A DNA stretch of 8,430 nucleotides from Candidatus Caldilinea saccharophila (lineage in GTDB: Bacteria > Chloroflexota > Anaerolineae > Caldilineales > Caldilineaceae). The notes beneath the pieces were generated by a model, which saw nothing but the letters and a program-made list of their open reading frames with translations, did not search any database and was not told the origin of the DNA. The stretch is from positions 1-8,430 of the forward strand of contig JADJVW010000067.1 in the NCBI GenBank assembly GCA_016710365.1, written 5' to 3'. Position numbers and translations under genes: made by a program. Below, piece after piece: positions 1 through 7,473 of this stretch. Positions within the stretch are counted from its first letter, which is position 1. Each line of letters opens with the position of its first letter.

Positions 1-350
1 CGGGTGATCTTCGTCACCCCGGAATACAACCGCGGTATACCGGGCGTGCTGAAGAATGCCATCGACAACGCATCGCGGCCACACGGCACCAACGCCTGGG
101 CCGGCAAGCCTGCGGGTATCGTCGGCGTATCGATTGGCGTCGTACGGTACCGCGGTGCGGCGCAACAGCAACTTCGCGGCGTGCTCGCCTTCCTGGACAT
201 GCCCAACCCTGGCCCAGCCGGAGGTGTTCCCTGCAGATGAAGGACGGTTTGCCCGACGATGCTGGAAAACATTGGCGAGGCCAGTCCGCAAGTTCATGCA
301 GGGTTGATGGACCGCGTTATGTGTGGCCTTCGTCGCGCCACACTGGCTGA
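1..350 (+). CDS. NADPH-dependent FMN reductase family protein, C-terminal part (frameshifted)
   Basis: This is the C-terminal part of a flavodoxin-like NAD(P)H:FMN/quinone reductase (the chromate/azo-reductase type family), a soluble enzyme that binds FMN and reduces quinones, flavins or other acceptors. The first frame shows the family signature TPEYNRGIPGVLKNAID (nt 16-66), followed by SRPHGTNAWAGKPAGIVGVS. QQQLRGVLAFLDMP comes next (about nt 166-204), then the frame moves: TLAQPEVF, QMKDGL, NIGEAS and KFMQG are read in different frames up to about nt 305. The family usually ends in a short W-x-x-R-H tail, and RHTG followed by TGA at 348-350 fits that end, so I place the restored stop there. 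The N-terminus with the FMN-phosphate loop lies outside the window. It converges on ilvD with about 90 bases between them. The family call is firm. The substrate is unknown and the exact end is inferred. Confidence 0.8.
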   Translation, partial: GDLRHPGIQPRYTGRAEECHRQRIAATRHQRLGRQACGYRRRIDWRRTVPRCGATATSRRARLPGHAQPWPSRRCSLQMKDGLPDDAGKHWRGQSASSCRVDGPRYVWPSSRHTG

Positions 351-437
351 AGGCCGGCGCCGCGCTCAGCCGCTCGTCAGGCGGCGTGATTATGCCCCAG
401 CCGCCCATCGACAGTACCACCTCGCTCTGTCCGTGCT

Positions 438-2122
438 TCAGGTCGTGATCGCGCCGAGTGAAGCCGAGTTCATCAGTTGCACGTACTTGCTGAGTACGCC
501 GCGCGGTACCGCTCGGTGGCAGGGTCCAGCGCGCACGACGCGCCCTTCGAGTTCCGCCGGCGAAAGGTCTACATCAAGGGTGCGCTTTTCGGCATCAATG
601 GTGATGCGATCTCCATCCTGCAGCAGCGCCAGCGGACCGCCGACGGCCGCCTCGGGCGAAATATGGCCAACCACAAAGCCATGACTGCCGCCGGAGAAGC
701 GGCCGTCCGTGATCAATGCAACCTCGGCACCCAGACCGCGACCCATGATCGCACTGGTTGGGCCCAGCATCTCGCGCATGCCGGGACCGCCCTTCGGCCC
801 CTCGTAGCGAATCACCACCACATCACCGGCGACGACCACGCCGCCGAGTATGGCTTTCAGCGCAGTTTCCTCGGAACCGAACACGCGGGCATTGCCGACG
901 AAGCGCAGCCCCTCCTTACCGGTAATCTTGGCTACTGCGCCATCTGGCGATATATTGCCTTTCATAACAACGAGATGGCTCTCATTCTTCATCGGGTTTA
1001 TAAAGCTACGAATGATGTCCTGACCGGGCGGATAAGGCTTTATGTCGGCCAGGTTCTCGGCAATGGTCTGGCCACTGACCGTCATGCATTTACCGTGCAG
1101 CAGACCGTGGTCAAGCAGCATCTTCATCAGCGGCTGAATCCCGCCGATGGCCACCAACTCGGACATCGCATAACGCCCGCTCGGACGCAGGTCAGCAAGC
1201 ACCGGCACCCGGGCGCCGATACGCGTGAAGTCATCGAGTGTGAGCGGAATATGCGCTTCGTGCGCGATCGCCAGCAGATGCAGGACCGCATTGGTCGAGC
1301 CGCCGAGCGCGATCACTACCGTGATGGCATTTTCAAAAGCCTCGCGGCTCAGGATGTCGGACGGCTTGATGCCGCGCCGCACCAGCTCGACCACAGCCGC
1401 ACCCGCACGGCGACAGTCTTCCAGCTTGTCTGGTGAGATCGCGTCCTGTGCGGAGCTGTTCGGCAGGCTGAGACCCAGCGCCTCGATGGCCGAGGCCATG
1501 GTGTTCGCCGTATTACGCCCGCCGCAGGAACCCGCACCCGGAATCGCCGTCTGCTCGACTTCCAGTAGCTGTGCCTTTGACATGCGACCGGCAGCGACTG
1601 CACCGACCGCCTCGAATACCGAGACGATGTCACAACGGTTGGCACCGGGCACGATCGTGCCGCCATAGACAAACACCGATGGTCGGTCCATGCGCACCAT
1701 GGCAATCGCGCACCCCGGCATGTTCTTGTCACAGCTCTGATGGCCACAAAACCATCGAAGTTTTCAGCCCTCACGACCGTCTCGATCGAATCGGCAATCA
1801 CTTCACGCGACAATTAGCTAGCAGCGCGGGCCGGGCGTACCATCGAAATCCCGTCCGAAACGGTGATGGTGTTGAAGATCACCGACTTGCCACCCGCCGC
1901 ATCGACACCTTCACCAGCCAGCCGGGCCAGTTGATCGATGTGCATGTTGCAGGGCGTGACCATGCTCCAGGTCGAGGCGATGCCGATCTGGCTCTTCCTG
2001 AAGTCAGCCTCGGTGAATCCGACGGCTCGCAGCATGGCCCGGCTGGGCGCCTGTGAAACGCCGTCCACGACGACGCTCGAATAGCGGCGCGTGTTGTCTT
2101 TGGTGTCCTTTGGGTCAGTCAT
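438..2122 (-). CDS. ilvD: Dihydroxy-acid dehydratase (two frameshifts near the N-terminal third)
   Basis: IlvD dehydrates 2,3-dihydroxy-isovalerate and 2,3-dihydroxy-3-methylvalerate to the keto acids that precede valine, leucine and isoleucine, in the cytoplasm with an Fe-S cluster and Mg2+. The start is ATG at 2122, giving MTDPKDTKDNTRRYSS. About 561 restored residues fits the short IlvD form. All three cluster cysteines are readable: TPCN (residue 58), CDKNMPG (Cys codon 1731-1733) and GSCGG. The Asp-Lys of CDKN and the C-terminal ITDGRFSGGSHG are also present. Two breaks interrupt the frame. One lies at about 1805-1850, where the usual segment after SDGISM is scrambled and a stop appears before LSREVIADSIETVV. 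The other is a missing base at about 1734-1740 just before CDKN. From there to the stop at 438-440 the frame is open for over 420 codons, with two small compensated slips (SCGGRNTAN instead of SCGGMYTAN, and near 485-545). The gene stands alone, convergent with the flavoprotein. Confidence 0.96.
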
Positions 2123-2475
2123 GATCTGTGCACCACTTCGCAGCTGTTTGAGGCAGCAAAACCGGGCTCGAGTTTAGCCGATTCGGCACGCCAGAGCATT
2201 GTGCGCGTCAGTGAGCAGGGTGAGAACAGGCGTGAGGTTGAAGGTGCCTTTGAGACTGTCGGGCGTTACGCGCTGACTGAGCGAACGCTATCGAGTACGG
2301 GGAGTGGTGTCTGCAAGGAAATTCGGATTTACGCGAGTCGCAGCGAGCGTTGAACAAAGTGGTTGCGTATGACGGTCACCGTTTCCACGCACGGTGAAGC
2401 GGCTGCATTTCCTGAATGCCAGAATGAAAAAGAGGCTGGCTTTGCCAACCCCTTGTTCCATATGGTCTCAAGACT

Positions 2476-2496
2476 TCGCTGGGCCTGAACCAGCGA
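2476..2496. repeat. Perfect 7-bp inverted repeat (hairpin)
   Basis: TCGCTGG at 2476-2482 and CCAGCGA at 2490-2496 are exact reverse complements around a 7-base loop. No T-run follows on either side, so it is not a standard intrinsic terminator. A weaker imperfect stem (TGGC-TTT-GCCA core) lies just upstream near 2435-2450. The function is unknown. It could be a regulator site or a chance hairpin. Confidence 0.45.
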
Positions 2497-2604
2497 CCCA
2501 TTGATTAACAGAGGCAAATGGCCTATTTCATACGCATCCATTTCCCATCGTGAAACCGCTGAAAACACCTGTTTTATAGGCATAAACTGCATTATGCATG
2601 TCGT

Positions 2605-2637
2605 CATGCGCCGTCATACTCAAACATGCGCAGTCAT
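2605..2637. repeat. Two direct repeats of CATGCGCnGTCAT, 20 bases apart
   Basis: CATGCGCCGTCAT (2605-2617) recurs as CATGCGCAGTCAT (2625-2637), matching at 12 of 13 bases with a 20-base period, about two helical turns. They lie about 115-145 bases before the integrase reading frame. Same-face spacing of this kind is common for protein-binding sites such as operators or arm-type recombinase sites. That role is inference from position and spacing. Confidence 0.5.
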
Positions 2638-2644
2638 GGTGTTC

Positions 2645-2665
2645 TGTGACTTCAATTGTGACTTC
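2645..2665. repeat. Two direct repeats of TGTGACTTC, 12 bases apart
   Basis: TGTGACTTC occurs exactly at 2645-2653 and 2657-2665. The pair follows directly after the CATGCGCnGTCAT pair, giving a 60-base stretch made largely of short direct repeats. They may be further binding sites for the same or another protein. No function can be shown. Confidence 0.5.
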
Positions 2666-2741
2666 GCGGCGTGCATTGACTAAAAACGAGAGTCCTGGTG
2701 CAGCAAACACGCGGGGCATCTCCGACCACTGAACCTGTTGT

Positions 2742-2746
2742 GGAGG
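2742..2746 (+). promoter_or_regulatory. Ribosome binding site of the integrase
   Basis: GGAGG sits four bases before an ATA codon at 2751 that opens the integrase frame. An in-frame TGA at 2730-2732 rules out an upstream start, and the next in-frame ATG (2934-2936) would remove most of the arm domain. The site therefore marks 2751 as the true start, with ATA where ATG is expected. Confidence 0.6.
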
Positions 2747-2750
2747 CGTC

Positions 2751-3409
2751 ATAGCTACCGCGAATGCTATCCGATCTACCGATATCTGGCTGCGCAATCT
2801 CAAGCCGGCGCATACCGCCGCGCGTCATTGGGAGACTGCAGGCGACATCCCAGGCTTTGGTGTCGCCGTCACCCCGGCCGGTGGCAAGTCGTTTGTGCTG
2901 TATTTCACCAGTCCGGCATCCGGCAAGCGGATCATGTTCAGTCTCGGGCGCTGGCCGGCGGTGTCGCTCACAGAAGCGCGTAAACCGGCGCGTGCGGCGC
3001 GCGAGTTGCTCGACGTAGGCCAGTGTCCGCGCGCGTTTGAACAGACGCAGGAGGCCGCGCAGGAAATTGAGGCGCAGATTGGCACTGTCGATTCGCTGTT
3101 CACTGAATACATCGCCTCACTTCGCCGCGATAACAAGCGATCGGCCGATTACGTCGAGAAGCTGCGCACGCGCACGGTATCGCCGCATTGGCTCGTTGCG
3201 TGCCTGTGCTGTGCGCCGCGAGGATGTCGTCAGATGCTGTGACCGACAGCCCCCACACCCGCCTATCACAACCGCGTTCTCGCTTTCACGCGCGCGGCAT
3301 GGAACTTCGGCCTGTCGCTGGAGTGGCAGACACCGTCACCGCGGCGGTACGTTCGCACGATTACCAACCGACACTCGGCATTGCTCACAGGTCAGGAATA
3401 TAGACGACA
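2751..3409 (+). pseudogene. Tyrosine recombinase/integrase of the DUF4102 arm-domain type, truncated before the catalytic domain
   Basis: Integrases of this type insert and excise genomic islands or prophages, often at tRNA genes. The frame is open from 2751 to 3242. Residues 1-100 are the arm-binding DUF4102 domain: STDIWLRNLKP, then WETAGDIPGFGVAVTPAGGK, SFVLYFTSPASGKR, MFSLGRWPAVSLTEAR and ARELLD. A core-binding (SAM-like) domain follows: LFTEYIASLRRDNKRSADYV. After about 3190 the frame shifts, but CAVRREDVV and then YHNRVLAFTRAAWNFGLSLEW (split across its frames) continue it. The last recognisable piece is LLTGQEYRR, ending about 3409, which matches the linker just before the catalytic domain in this family. 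The R-H-R-Y catalytic domain is missing, because an IS630-family element begins here. I could not find the domain on the far side of the element. The first codon is ATA rather than ATG. The gene is non-functional as it stands. Confidence 0.85.
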
Positions 3410-3428
3410 TATTCATTTCTGCGACAAT
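3395..3428. repeat. Candidate left terminal inverted repeat of the IS630 element
   Basis: Read inward, GGAATATAGACG at 3395-3406 and GACAAT at 3423-3428 are matched at the other end by GGAAATCGACG and GACAAT, at nearly the same spacing (28 versus 29 bases from one motif start to the next). The bases between match poorly. The outer part may belong to the integrase. Confidence 0.35.
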
Positions 3429-3437
3429 GTGCTTCAT

Positions 3438-4501
3438 ATGAAACGCGACGGCAGAACTTTGATCACGTGACGCTGGAAACCATTCGAAAGATGGCGGTTG
3501 AACACGTGTGCGCGAAGGCGAACGGCTGAGCGACGTAATCTAAGAGCTATGGATTCCACCGCTGCACGATATACGGGGGTGGGCGCCAAGGCGGCCCGCG
3601 GACGCGGCAACGGGCTGAGAGCGTTGGCCTCGCGTCCAACGACCGGTCGACCGCGCAGTTTGTCGGCGGCACAAGAGCAGCAGGTGTTTCGCTGGATCAA
3701 TGGCAAGAATCCGATGCAGTACGGATTCGACTTTGATTTCAGGACGCCAGATCGTGCGCGAACTGATTGACCAGCGGTTTGGGGTGAAACCGGGCCTGGC
3801 CTCGATCGGCACCCTGCTTGCGAGACAAGGGCTGACGCCACAGAAGCCTTTGCAGCGACCCAACCGGCGATCAGGAGGCGATTGATCGCTGGCAGCGTGA
3901 GACTTACCCGGCGATTGCACGCACCGCCAAGCGCGTATAACGGCGGATATCTATTTCTGGGACGAATCGGGCTTTCGTGCGGACTCTGTTCACGGCACGA
4001 CCTGGGGCGCCAAGGGGACGCCCGTGGTGTGGTTCCCGGTCAACGTCAAAGCATCAGTGCGACGGAGAAGAGGGGAAGAAAGCGGCATCGGCGGTGAGTT
4101 CCAAAGGGGCTTTCTGGTTGGTCACTTATAAAGGTAGTTTGAATGGCGAACTGTTCGTCAGCTTGACGCGCCGTCTGATGCGTGGTCGCCGCCGATCGTT
4201 GCATTTGATCGTTGACGGATTGCCGGCGCACAAAATCAAGGCACTGAAGACTTACGTCGAGCGAATTGCAAGGCAAGCTCAGCATTCATTACCTGCCCGG
4301 CTATGCGCCTGATCTGAATCCGGATTAACTGGTTGGAGTCATGCCAAGCGAACCGGAAACGCCTCGACGTCCACTGAAGACGGGCGAAAAACTGGAAGCT
4401 CGAATGCCACGCAGCTCACAGAAATCGGTCGTAACCCTGCCTTGGTAAGATCGCGTTTTCCAAAAAAACGACATCTGTTGGCCTATATTACTGATTGCTG
4501 A
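3438..4501 (+). pseudogene. IS630-family DDE transposase, frameshifted, stop at the catalytic Glu position
   Basis: This enzyme moves its own element by cut-and-paste at TA sites. ATG at 3438 opens MKRDGRTL, then DHVTLETIRKMAVE in the next frame. A helix-turn-helix N-terminal half follows: LSDVI-SYGFHRCTIYG, GLRALASRPTTGRPRSLSAA, QEQQVFRWINGKNPMQYGFD, then IVRELIDQRFGVK and the LASIGTLLARQGLTPQKPLQR block. The catalytic half shows YFWDESGFRADSVHGTTWG (first Asp codon 3961-3963), SKGAFWLVTYKGSLNGELF, LHLIVDGLPAHK (second Asp codon 4214-4216) and HYLPGYAPDLNPD. The next codon, where the family has the catalytic Glu of LNPDE, is TAA (4326-4328). The family sequence resumes with SHAKRTGNA-RPLKTGEKLEA and ends at AYITDC plus TGA (4499-4501). 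Restored length is about 350 residues, normal for this subgroup. At least six frame changes are present, so no active transposase is encoded as read. Confidence 0.93.
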
Positions 4502-4509
4502 GTAATCGG

Positions 4510-4544
4510 ATTGTCTGGCGGTGCAGGAAGACACGTCGATTTCC
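4510..4544. repeat. Candidate right terminal inverted repeat of the IS630 element
   Basis: ATTGTC (4510-4515) and CGTCGATTTCC (4534-4544) are the inverted partners of the left-end motifs. The match is imperfect between these two blocks. No TA duplication could be recognised directly outside it. Confidence 0.35.
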
Positions 4545-4954
4545 AACAGTAGAGAAACGTAGATAACGGACTCGCGCCAAGGACCATTTCGTGCATACAG
4601 AAACAGTCGCTCCAGCGCGATGCGCTCAGCTGCGAGCAAGGCGATGAGTGGCAGGTCTTCTCAAGATGGTGGCACGGCGGATGCGCGACGAGTGGACCGG
4701 GTAGAACTACACGATATTTGATGATTTTTTCGTCATCGACGTTGCCGCTTGATTACCGTCCAGGTGCAGACGATGCAGGCGGTGCAGACATTCTCATCAT
4801 TCCCCATATGCGCGCGCGTGACGCCGATAAATTGGGAAGACATGGATACGCCGCGCTTGATTGCCGAGTCCATTCCTCCACCTGACGATCTGAGGTGCTG
4901 ATGGTCGAGTACCGGCTGATTCAGCATTCCGGGTTCCAAGGTTCAGCAACCATA
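4545..4954. other. Unassigned stretch between the IS630 element and the receptor promoter
   Basis: About 400 bases without a recognised gene. Several short frames look protein-like but match nothing I know. On the plus strand, NWEDMDTPRLIAESIPPPDD runs from about 4830 to 4889, and LMVEYRLIQHSGFQG follows in another frame from about 4900. On the minus strand, LAAERIALERLFLYARNG runs from about 4639 down to 4583. This could be the remnant of one or more genes broken by the same indels or by the insertion. I looked for the missing integrase catalytic domain here. A short piece, MRDEWTG near 4682-4703, is faintly reminiscent of its first catalytic-Arg region, but nothing around it supports the match. 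Confidence 0.35.
4763..4789. repeat. Direct repeat GGTGCAGAC, 18 bases apart
   Basis: GGTGCAGAC occurs exactly at 4763-4771 and 4781-4789, with the related ATGCAGGC between them. In one plus frame the stretch reads VQVQTMQAVQT. It may be a small coding repeat or chance. I see no further copies. Confidence 0.4.
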
Positions 4955-4977
4955 AATGAATATATAATATATACGTA

Positions 4978-5005
4978 TTGACCAAAACAAAGAATACTCT
5001 ATTAT
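4978..5005 (+). promoter_or_regulatory. Sigma70-type promoter for the receptor cluster
   Basis: TTGACC (4978-4983) and TATTAT (5000-5005) each match five of six consensus bases and are separated by 16 bases. The pair lies in an AT-rich patch (4951-5010) that stands out from the GC-richer surroundings. Transcription would start near 5012, leaving a leader of about 80 bases before the receptor ATG at 5095. A TATAAT at 4963-4968 in the same patch is an alternative -10 box, without a clear -35 partner. Confidence 0.55.
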
Positions 5006-5076
5006 GAAATCATGGATGTTCAGCGTTGTCCCGTGATGGTCAGGCGGGGGGCGAAGCACGAAGCAGATTCCCTATA

Positions 5077-5087
5077 AGAGAAGAGGG
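5077..5087 (+). promoter_or_regulatory. Ribosome binding site of the TonB-dependent receptor
   Basis: The purine-rich AGAGAAGAGGG ends seven bases before ATG 5095. It decides the start in favour of 5095 over the in-frame upstream ATG at 5026, which has no such site and would put extra residues before the signal peptide. Confidence 0.65.
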
Positions 5088-5094
5088 TAGTTCC

Positions 5095-7418
5095 ATGTCT
5101 ACGCATTCGTCATCGCCAATTCGTCCGTACTTTGTTCTGTGTCATGCCGCTGGGCGTGGTGCTTGCGCCTCGGCACACGGACAAGAATCCAAACCGCAGC
5201 TGGAAGAGATAATTGTCACCGCGCAGAAGCGAGAGCAGACCCTGCAAACCCCCGCCATGGCGGTTTCATTTACCGCGGACCTTCTTGAGGCGAAAGGGAT
5301 TTCCAATGTGGACGGATCTCGCCCAGTCCACCCCGAGCCTGATCCTTATTCCGCAGAATTCCGGCAAACACCGCGCTTGCAGTGGCCAAATGCGGTGTTA
5401 GCCGTGCGGATACGGTCATCACCGCAGACTCCCCGGTTGGAATCTATATCGACGGTGTGGTTATCTCGAAGATATCGGGCACGCTGATCGACTTCATTGA
5501 ACCGGAGCGCATCGAGGTGTTACGGGGGCCTCAGGGGACGCTTTACGGGCGTAATTCAACGGGGGGTGCAGTCAATATTGTCAGCAAGAAGCCTGCCGAC
5601 GAATTTGGCCTCAAAGCCGAAGCAGGGTTCGGAAATTACAGTTCACAGAAATACAAGCTTTCGCTCGATACAGGAAATGCGTCGATGGGAACCGGGACTA
5701 TCGCAGCCCGATTTTCTCTGTATTCCTACACCCAGGACGGCTTCGGGGAGGACCTGACCACGGGGCATGATCTCGATTCTCGTGACCGGCAAGCGGGACT
5801 TGCGGCGTTGAGGTGGCGGCCGAGCGAGTCGATCACCGTTGATTACGCCTATGACACAAGCAATGTCCGTGAGGCACCACCAATTGCTCAGCTTGACACG
5901 GATGCCAGCGGATTTCTGGGTGATTACGTAACCTACGAACGGGAAGACAAGCTCGCGCTCAGCTACTCCTTGCCTTCGGAAACTCCGGCGCCATTTGGTA
6001 TCGGGCGCAGCAAGACCGATGTCGATTCGTCGGGTCACACGCTGACGTTGGATTGGCAACTCGGGGAGGTGGGTGCACTCCAGAATACTGCAATCAAGTC
6101 GATCACGGGCTATCGTGAGATCGATGACAACGAGCCCACCGATTTTGACGGCACGCCGATACGCTGGGCGGACTTCGATATCTACCAGACCCTGGAAACC
6201 TTTCAGCAGGAGTTCCAGTTCACGGGATCGGCAGCCGACGAGCGCAGTGAATCCCAGTCAGTGGTGCTTTTACTATACCGAGAAAGCAGACGCCGTGCTG
6301 CCCGGGGTGTTCGATTCGGTACGGTGAGAAATACCCCCAGTTTTAAAACCGACAACGAGGCATTTGCTATCTACGGTCAGATGGACTGACACCGCAGATA
6401 CTGACGACCGCCTCACTCTTACGGCGGGCGTGCGCTACAACCAGGAGACGAAGCGGTTGAAGGATGCGACTACGGTCGTCGATCAACCCTTTGGCGCGGG
6501 TAACGGTTTGGTGCTGGCATACACGTAGACAAGGTGTCAGGAAGAATATGACAAACACCAGTCCTACATTCACGGTGGCCTATGATCTGTCGGAGGTGAT
6601 ATAAACGCGTACTTGCGCTGGTCCAAGGGCTACAAGAGCGGTGGTTTCAATGGTCGGGGAAGTACCAACGAGCAATTGCGCACGCCGTTTGAAGATGAAG
6701 AGTTGAGTGCTACTGAGGTCGGTCTGAAGAGCTTCCTTCGATCGGCGTCTCCAGCTCAAATCGCCGCTGGCGTATCTCAGTGACTATGAGAACCTCCAGG
6801 TAGCCAAGACGCAAGCCGCGTCCAACGGCGTGGGCTTATGGACCGTCAACGAGAATATCGGCAAGAGGCCTCGCGATCTCGGGGATAGAATGGAGGCGCT
6901 TGCAGCGGTTACCGAAGCCTTCACCGTCGACTTGCTTTATTCGTACCCATGGATGTCGACGAGTTCTTCGTCTGCGTACCGACTGCCGAGCACGTGTTGG
7001 ATCAGAATATACGCAACGAAAGGTCATATCGCTAACGCCTGATTACTTCCTGATAGCGTGGGCGCAGAGTATGTGTTTCGCGGTATTGGTCCAGGTAAGC
7101 CTTCCCCGCCCGTGTGGACGTGGGGTATTACCAGTCAGACATGCTTGGCGGCGGCCAGACGCCGTGGGTGCATCCGAAAAAAGCTGATCCTGGCTACATC
7201 GACGATTACACGCTGATCGATGCCCGGTTGCGGTTTGGTGGGATCGACCTTGGCAAGGGCAGCCTCGACATCAGCGTCTGGGGCAAGAATCTGGCGGATG
7301 AGGACAGCATTCGCTGGGCAAACAATCTGACGGAAACCGGACTTCAGATCGGTGTGTGGCTGGTTACTTCCTTTTGATCCACGTACTTGCCGGGGTGGAT
7401 TTCATCTACCAGTTCTAA
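5095..7418 (+). CDS. TonB-dependent outer-membrane receptor (many frameshifts)
   Basis: Such receptors import iron complexes or scarce organic substrates across the outer membrane using TonB energy. The start ATG 5095 gives MSTHSSSPIRPYF, a signal peptide whose hydrophobic core (MPLGVVLASAHG) is split by two compensating indels, then QES and the TonB-box-like EEIIVTAQKREQTLQ (about 5203-5250). The plug domain follows: DLAQSTPSLILIPQNSG, then VGIYIDGVVISK and ERIEVLRGPQGTLYGRNSTG with GGAVNIVSKKP (to about 5600). The beta-barrel is clean to about 6245, including SITGYREIDDNEPTDFDG. After that it is read across frames: TLTAGVRYNQETKRL, YLRWSKGYKSGGFNG, LSATEVGLKSF, YIDDYTLIDARLRFGG and VWGKNLADED. 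The end VDFIYQF plus TAA (7416-7418) is the normal aromatic C-terminus. Restored length is about 770 residues, usual for the family. In-frame stops occur at 6387-6389 and near 6526. The ligand is unknown. The gene leads a three-gene cluster with its own promoter. Confidence 0.96.
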
Positions 7419-7460
7419 TGGGTCGGCGATAACTGACGAATGTCAAGGCTGCATGGTGGC

Positions 7461-7465
7461 GGAGG
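7461..7465 (+). promoter_or_regulatory. Ribosome binding site of the SnoaL-like gene
   Basis: GGAGG lies eight bases before ATG 7474. It favours that start over the ATG at 7440, which is in a different frame and gives no family-like protein. Confidence 0.55.
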
Positions 7466-7473
7466 CGGTTCTT

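Larger units (their letters stand above)
2123..2750. other. Intergenic region between ilvD and the integrase, no gene recognised
   Basis: I see no protein family, tRNA or rRNA in these 628 bases. The short open frames here (for example on the minus strand at 2329-2607 and 2528-2803) show no recognisable motif. The region should contain the divergent promoters for ilvD (leftward) and the integrase (rightward), but I cannot name convincing -35/-10 pairs. Its right half carries a hairpin at 2476-2496 and direct repeats at 2605-2665, described separately. It is probably the junction between core chromosome and the integrase-bearing accessory segment, which is inference. Confidence 0.5.
3395..4544 (+). 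mobile_element. IS630-family insertion sequence (boundaries approximate)
   Basis: The element is defined by its transposase (3438-4501). At the outer sides an imperfect inverted pair is visible: GGAATATAGACG (3395-3406) against the reverse complement of CGTCGATTTCC (4534-4544), with an inner pair GACAAT (3423-3428) and ATTGTC (4510-4515). These lie equally far (43 bases) from the transposase start and stop, and give a length of about 1150 bases, usual for the family. Against the outer pair, the left arm overlaps sequence that still reads as integrase (TGQEYRR), so the true left end may lie at about 3405-3422. I cannot show the TA target duplication expected for IS630 elements. Confidence 0.75.

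Noticed and set aside
380..405. Inverted repeat GGCGGC / GCCGCC between the convergent flavoprotein and ilvD, as a shared terminator
   Set aside because: Only six pairs around a 14-base loop, no T-run on either side, and GC-rich sequence makes such pairs common by chance.
477..1436. Long plus-strand open frame of 319 codons
   Set aside because: It lies opposite the clear IlvD frame and shows no family motif; it is a shadow of ilvD.
2601..2670. CRISPR array
   Set aside because: The repeats are 9-13 bases long, only two copies each, with no spacers of regular length and no cas genes.
2671..2704. TTGACT at 2676 as the -35 box of the integrase promoter
   Set aside because: No acceptable -10 box is found 15-19 bases downstream.
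3348..4561. TACGTT (3348-3353) and AACGTA (4556-4561) as the ends of the IS630 element
   Set aside because: The match is only six bases and does not extend inward, and the left copy lies well inside sequence that reads as integrase.
4640..4954. Remainder of the integrase catalytic domain right of the IS
   Set aside because: Apart from a faint MRDEWTG there is no H-x-x-R or catalytic Tyr motif in any frame.
6367..6573. Minus-strand open frame within the receptor
   Set aside because: It is antisense to recognisable receptor barrel sequence and has no motif of its own.
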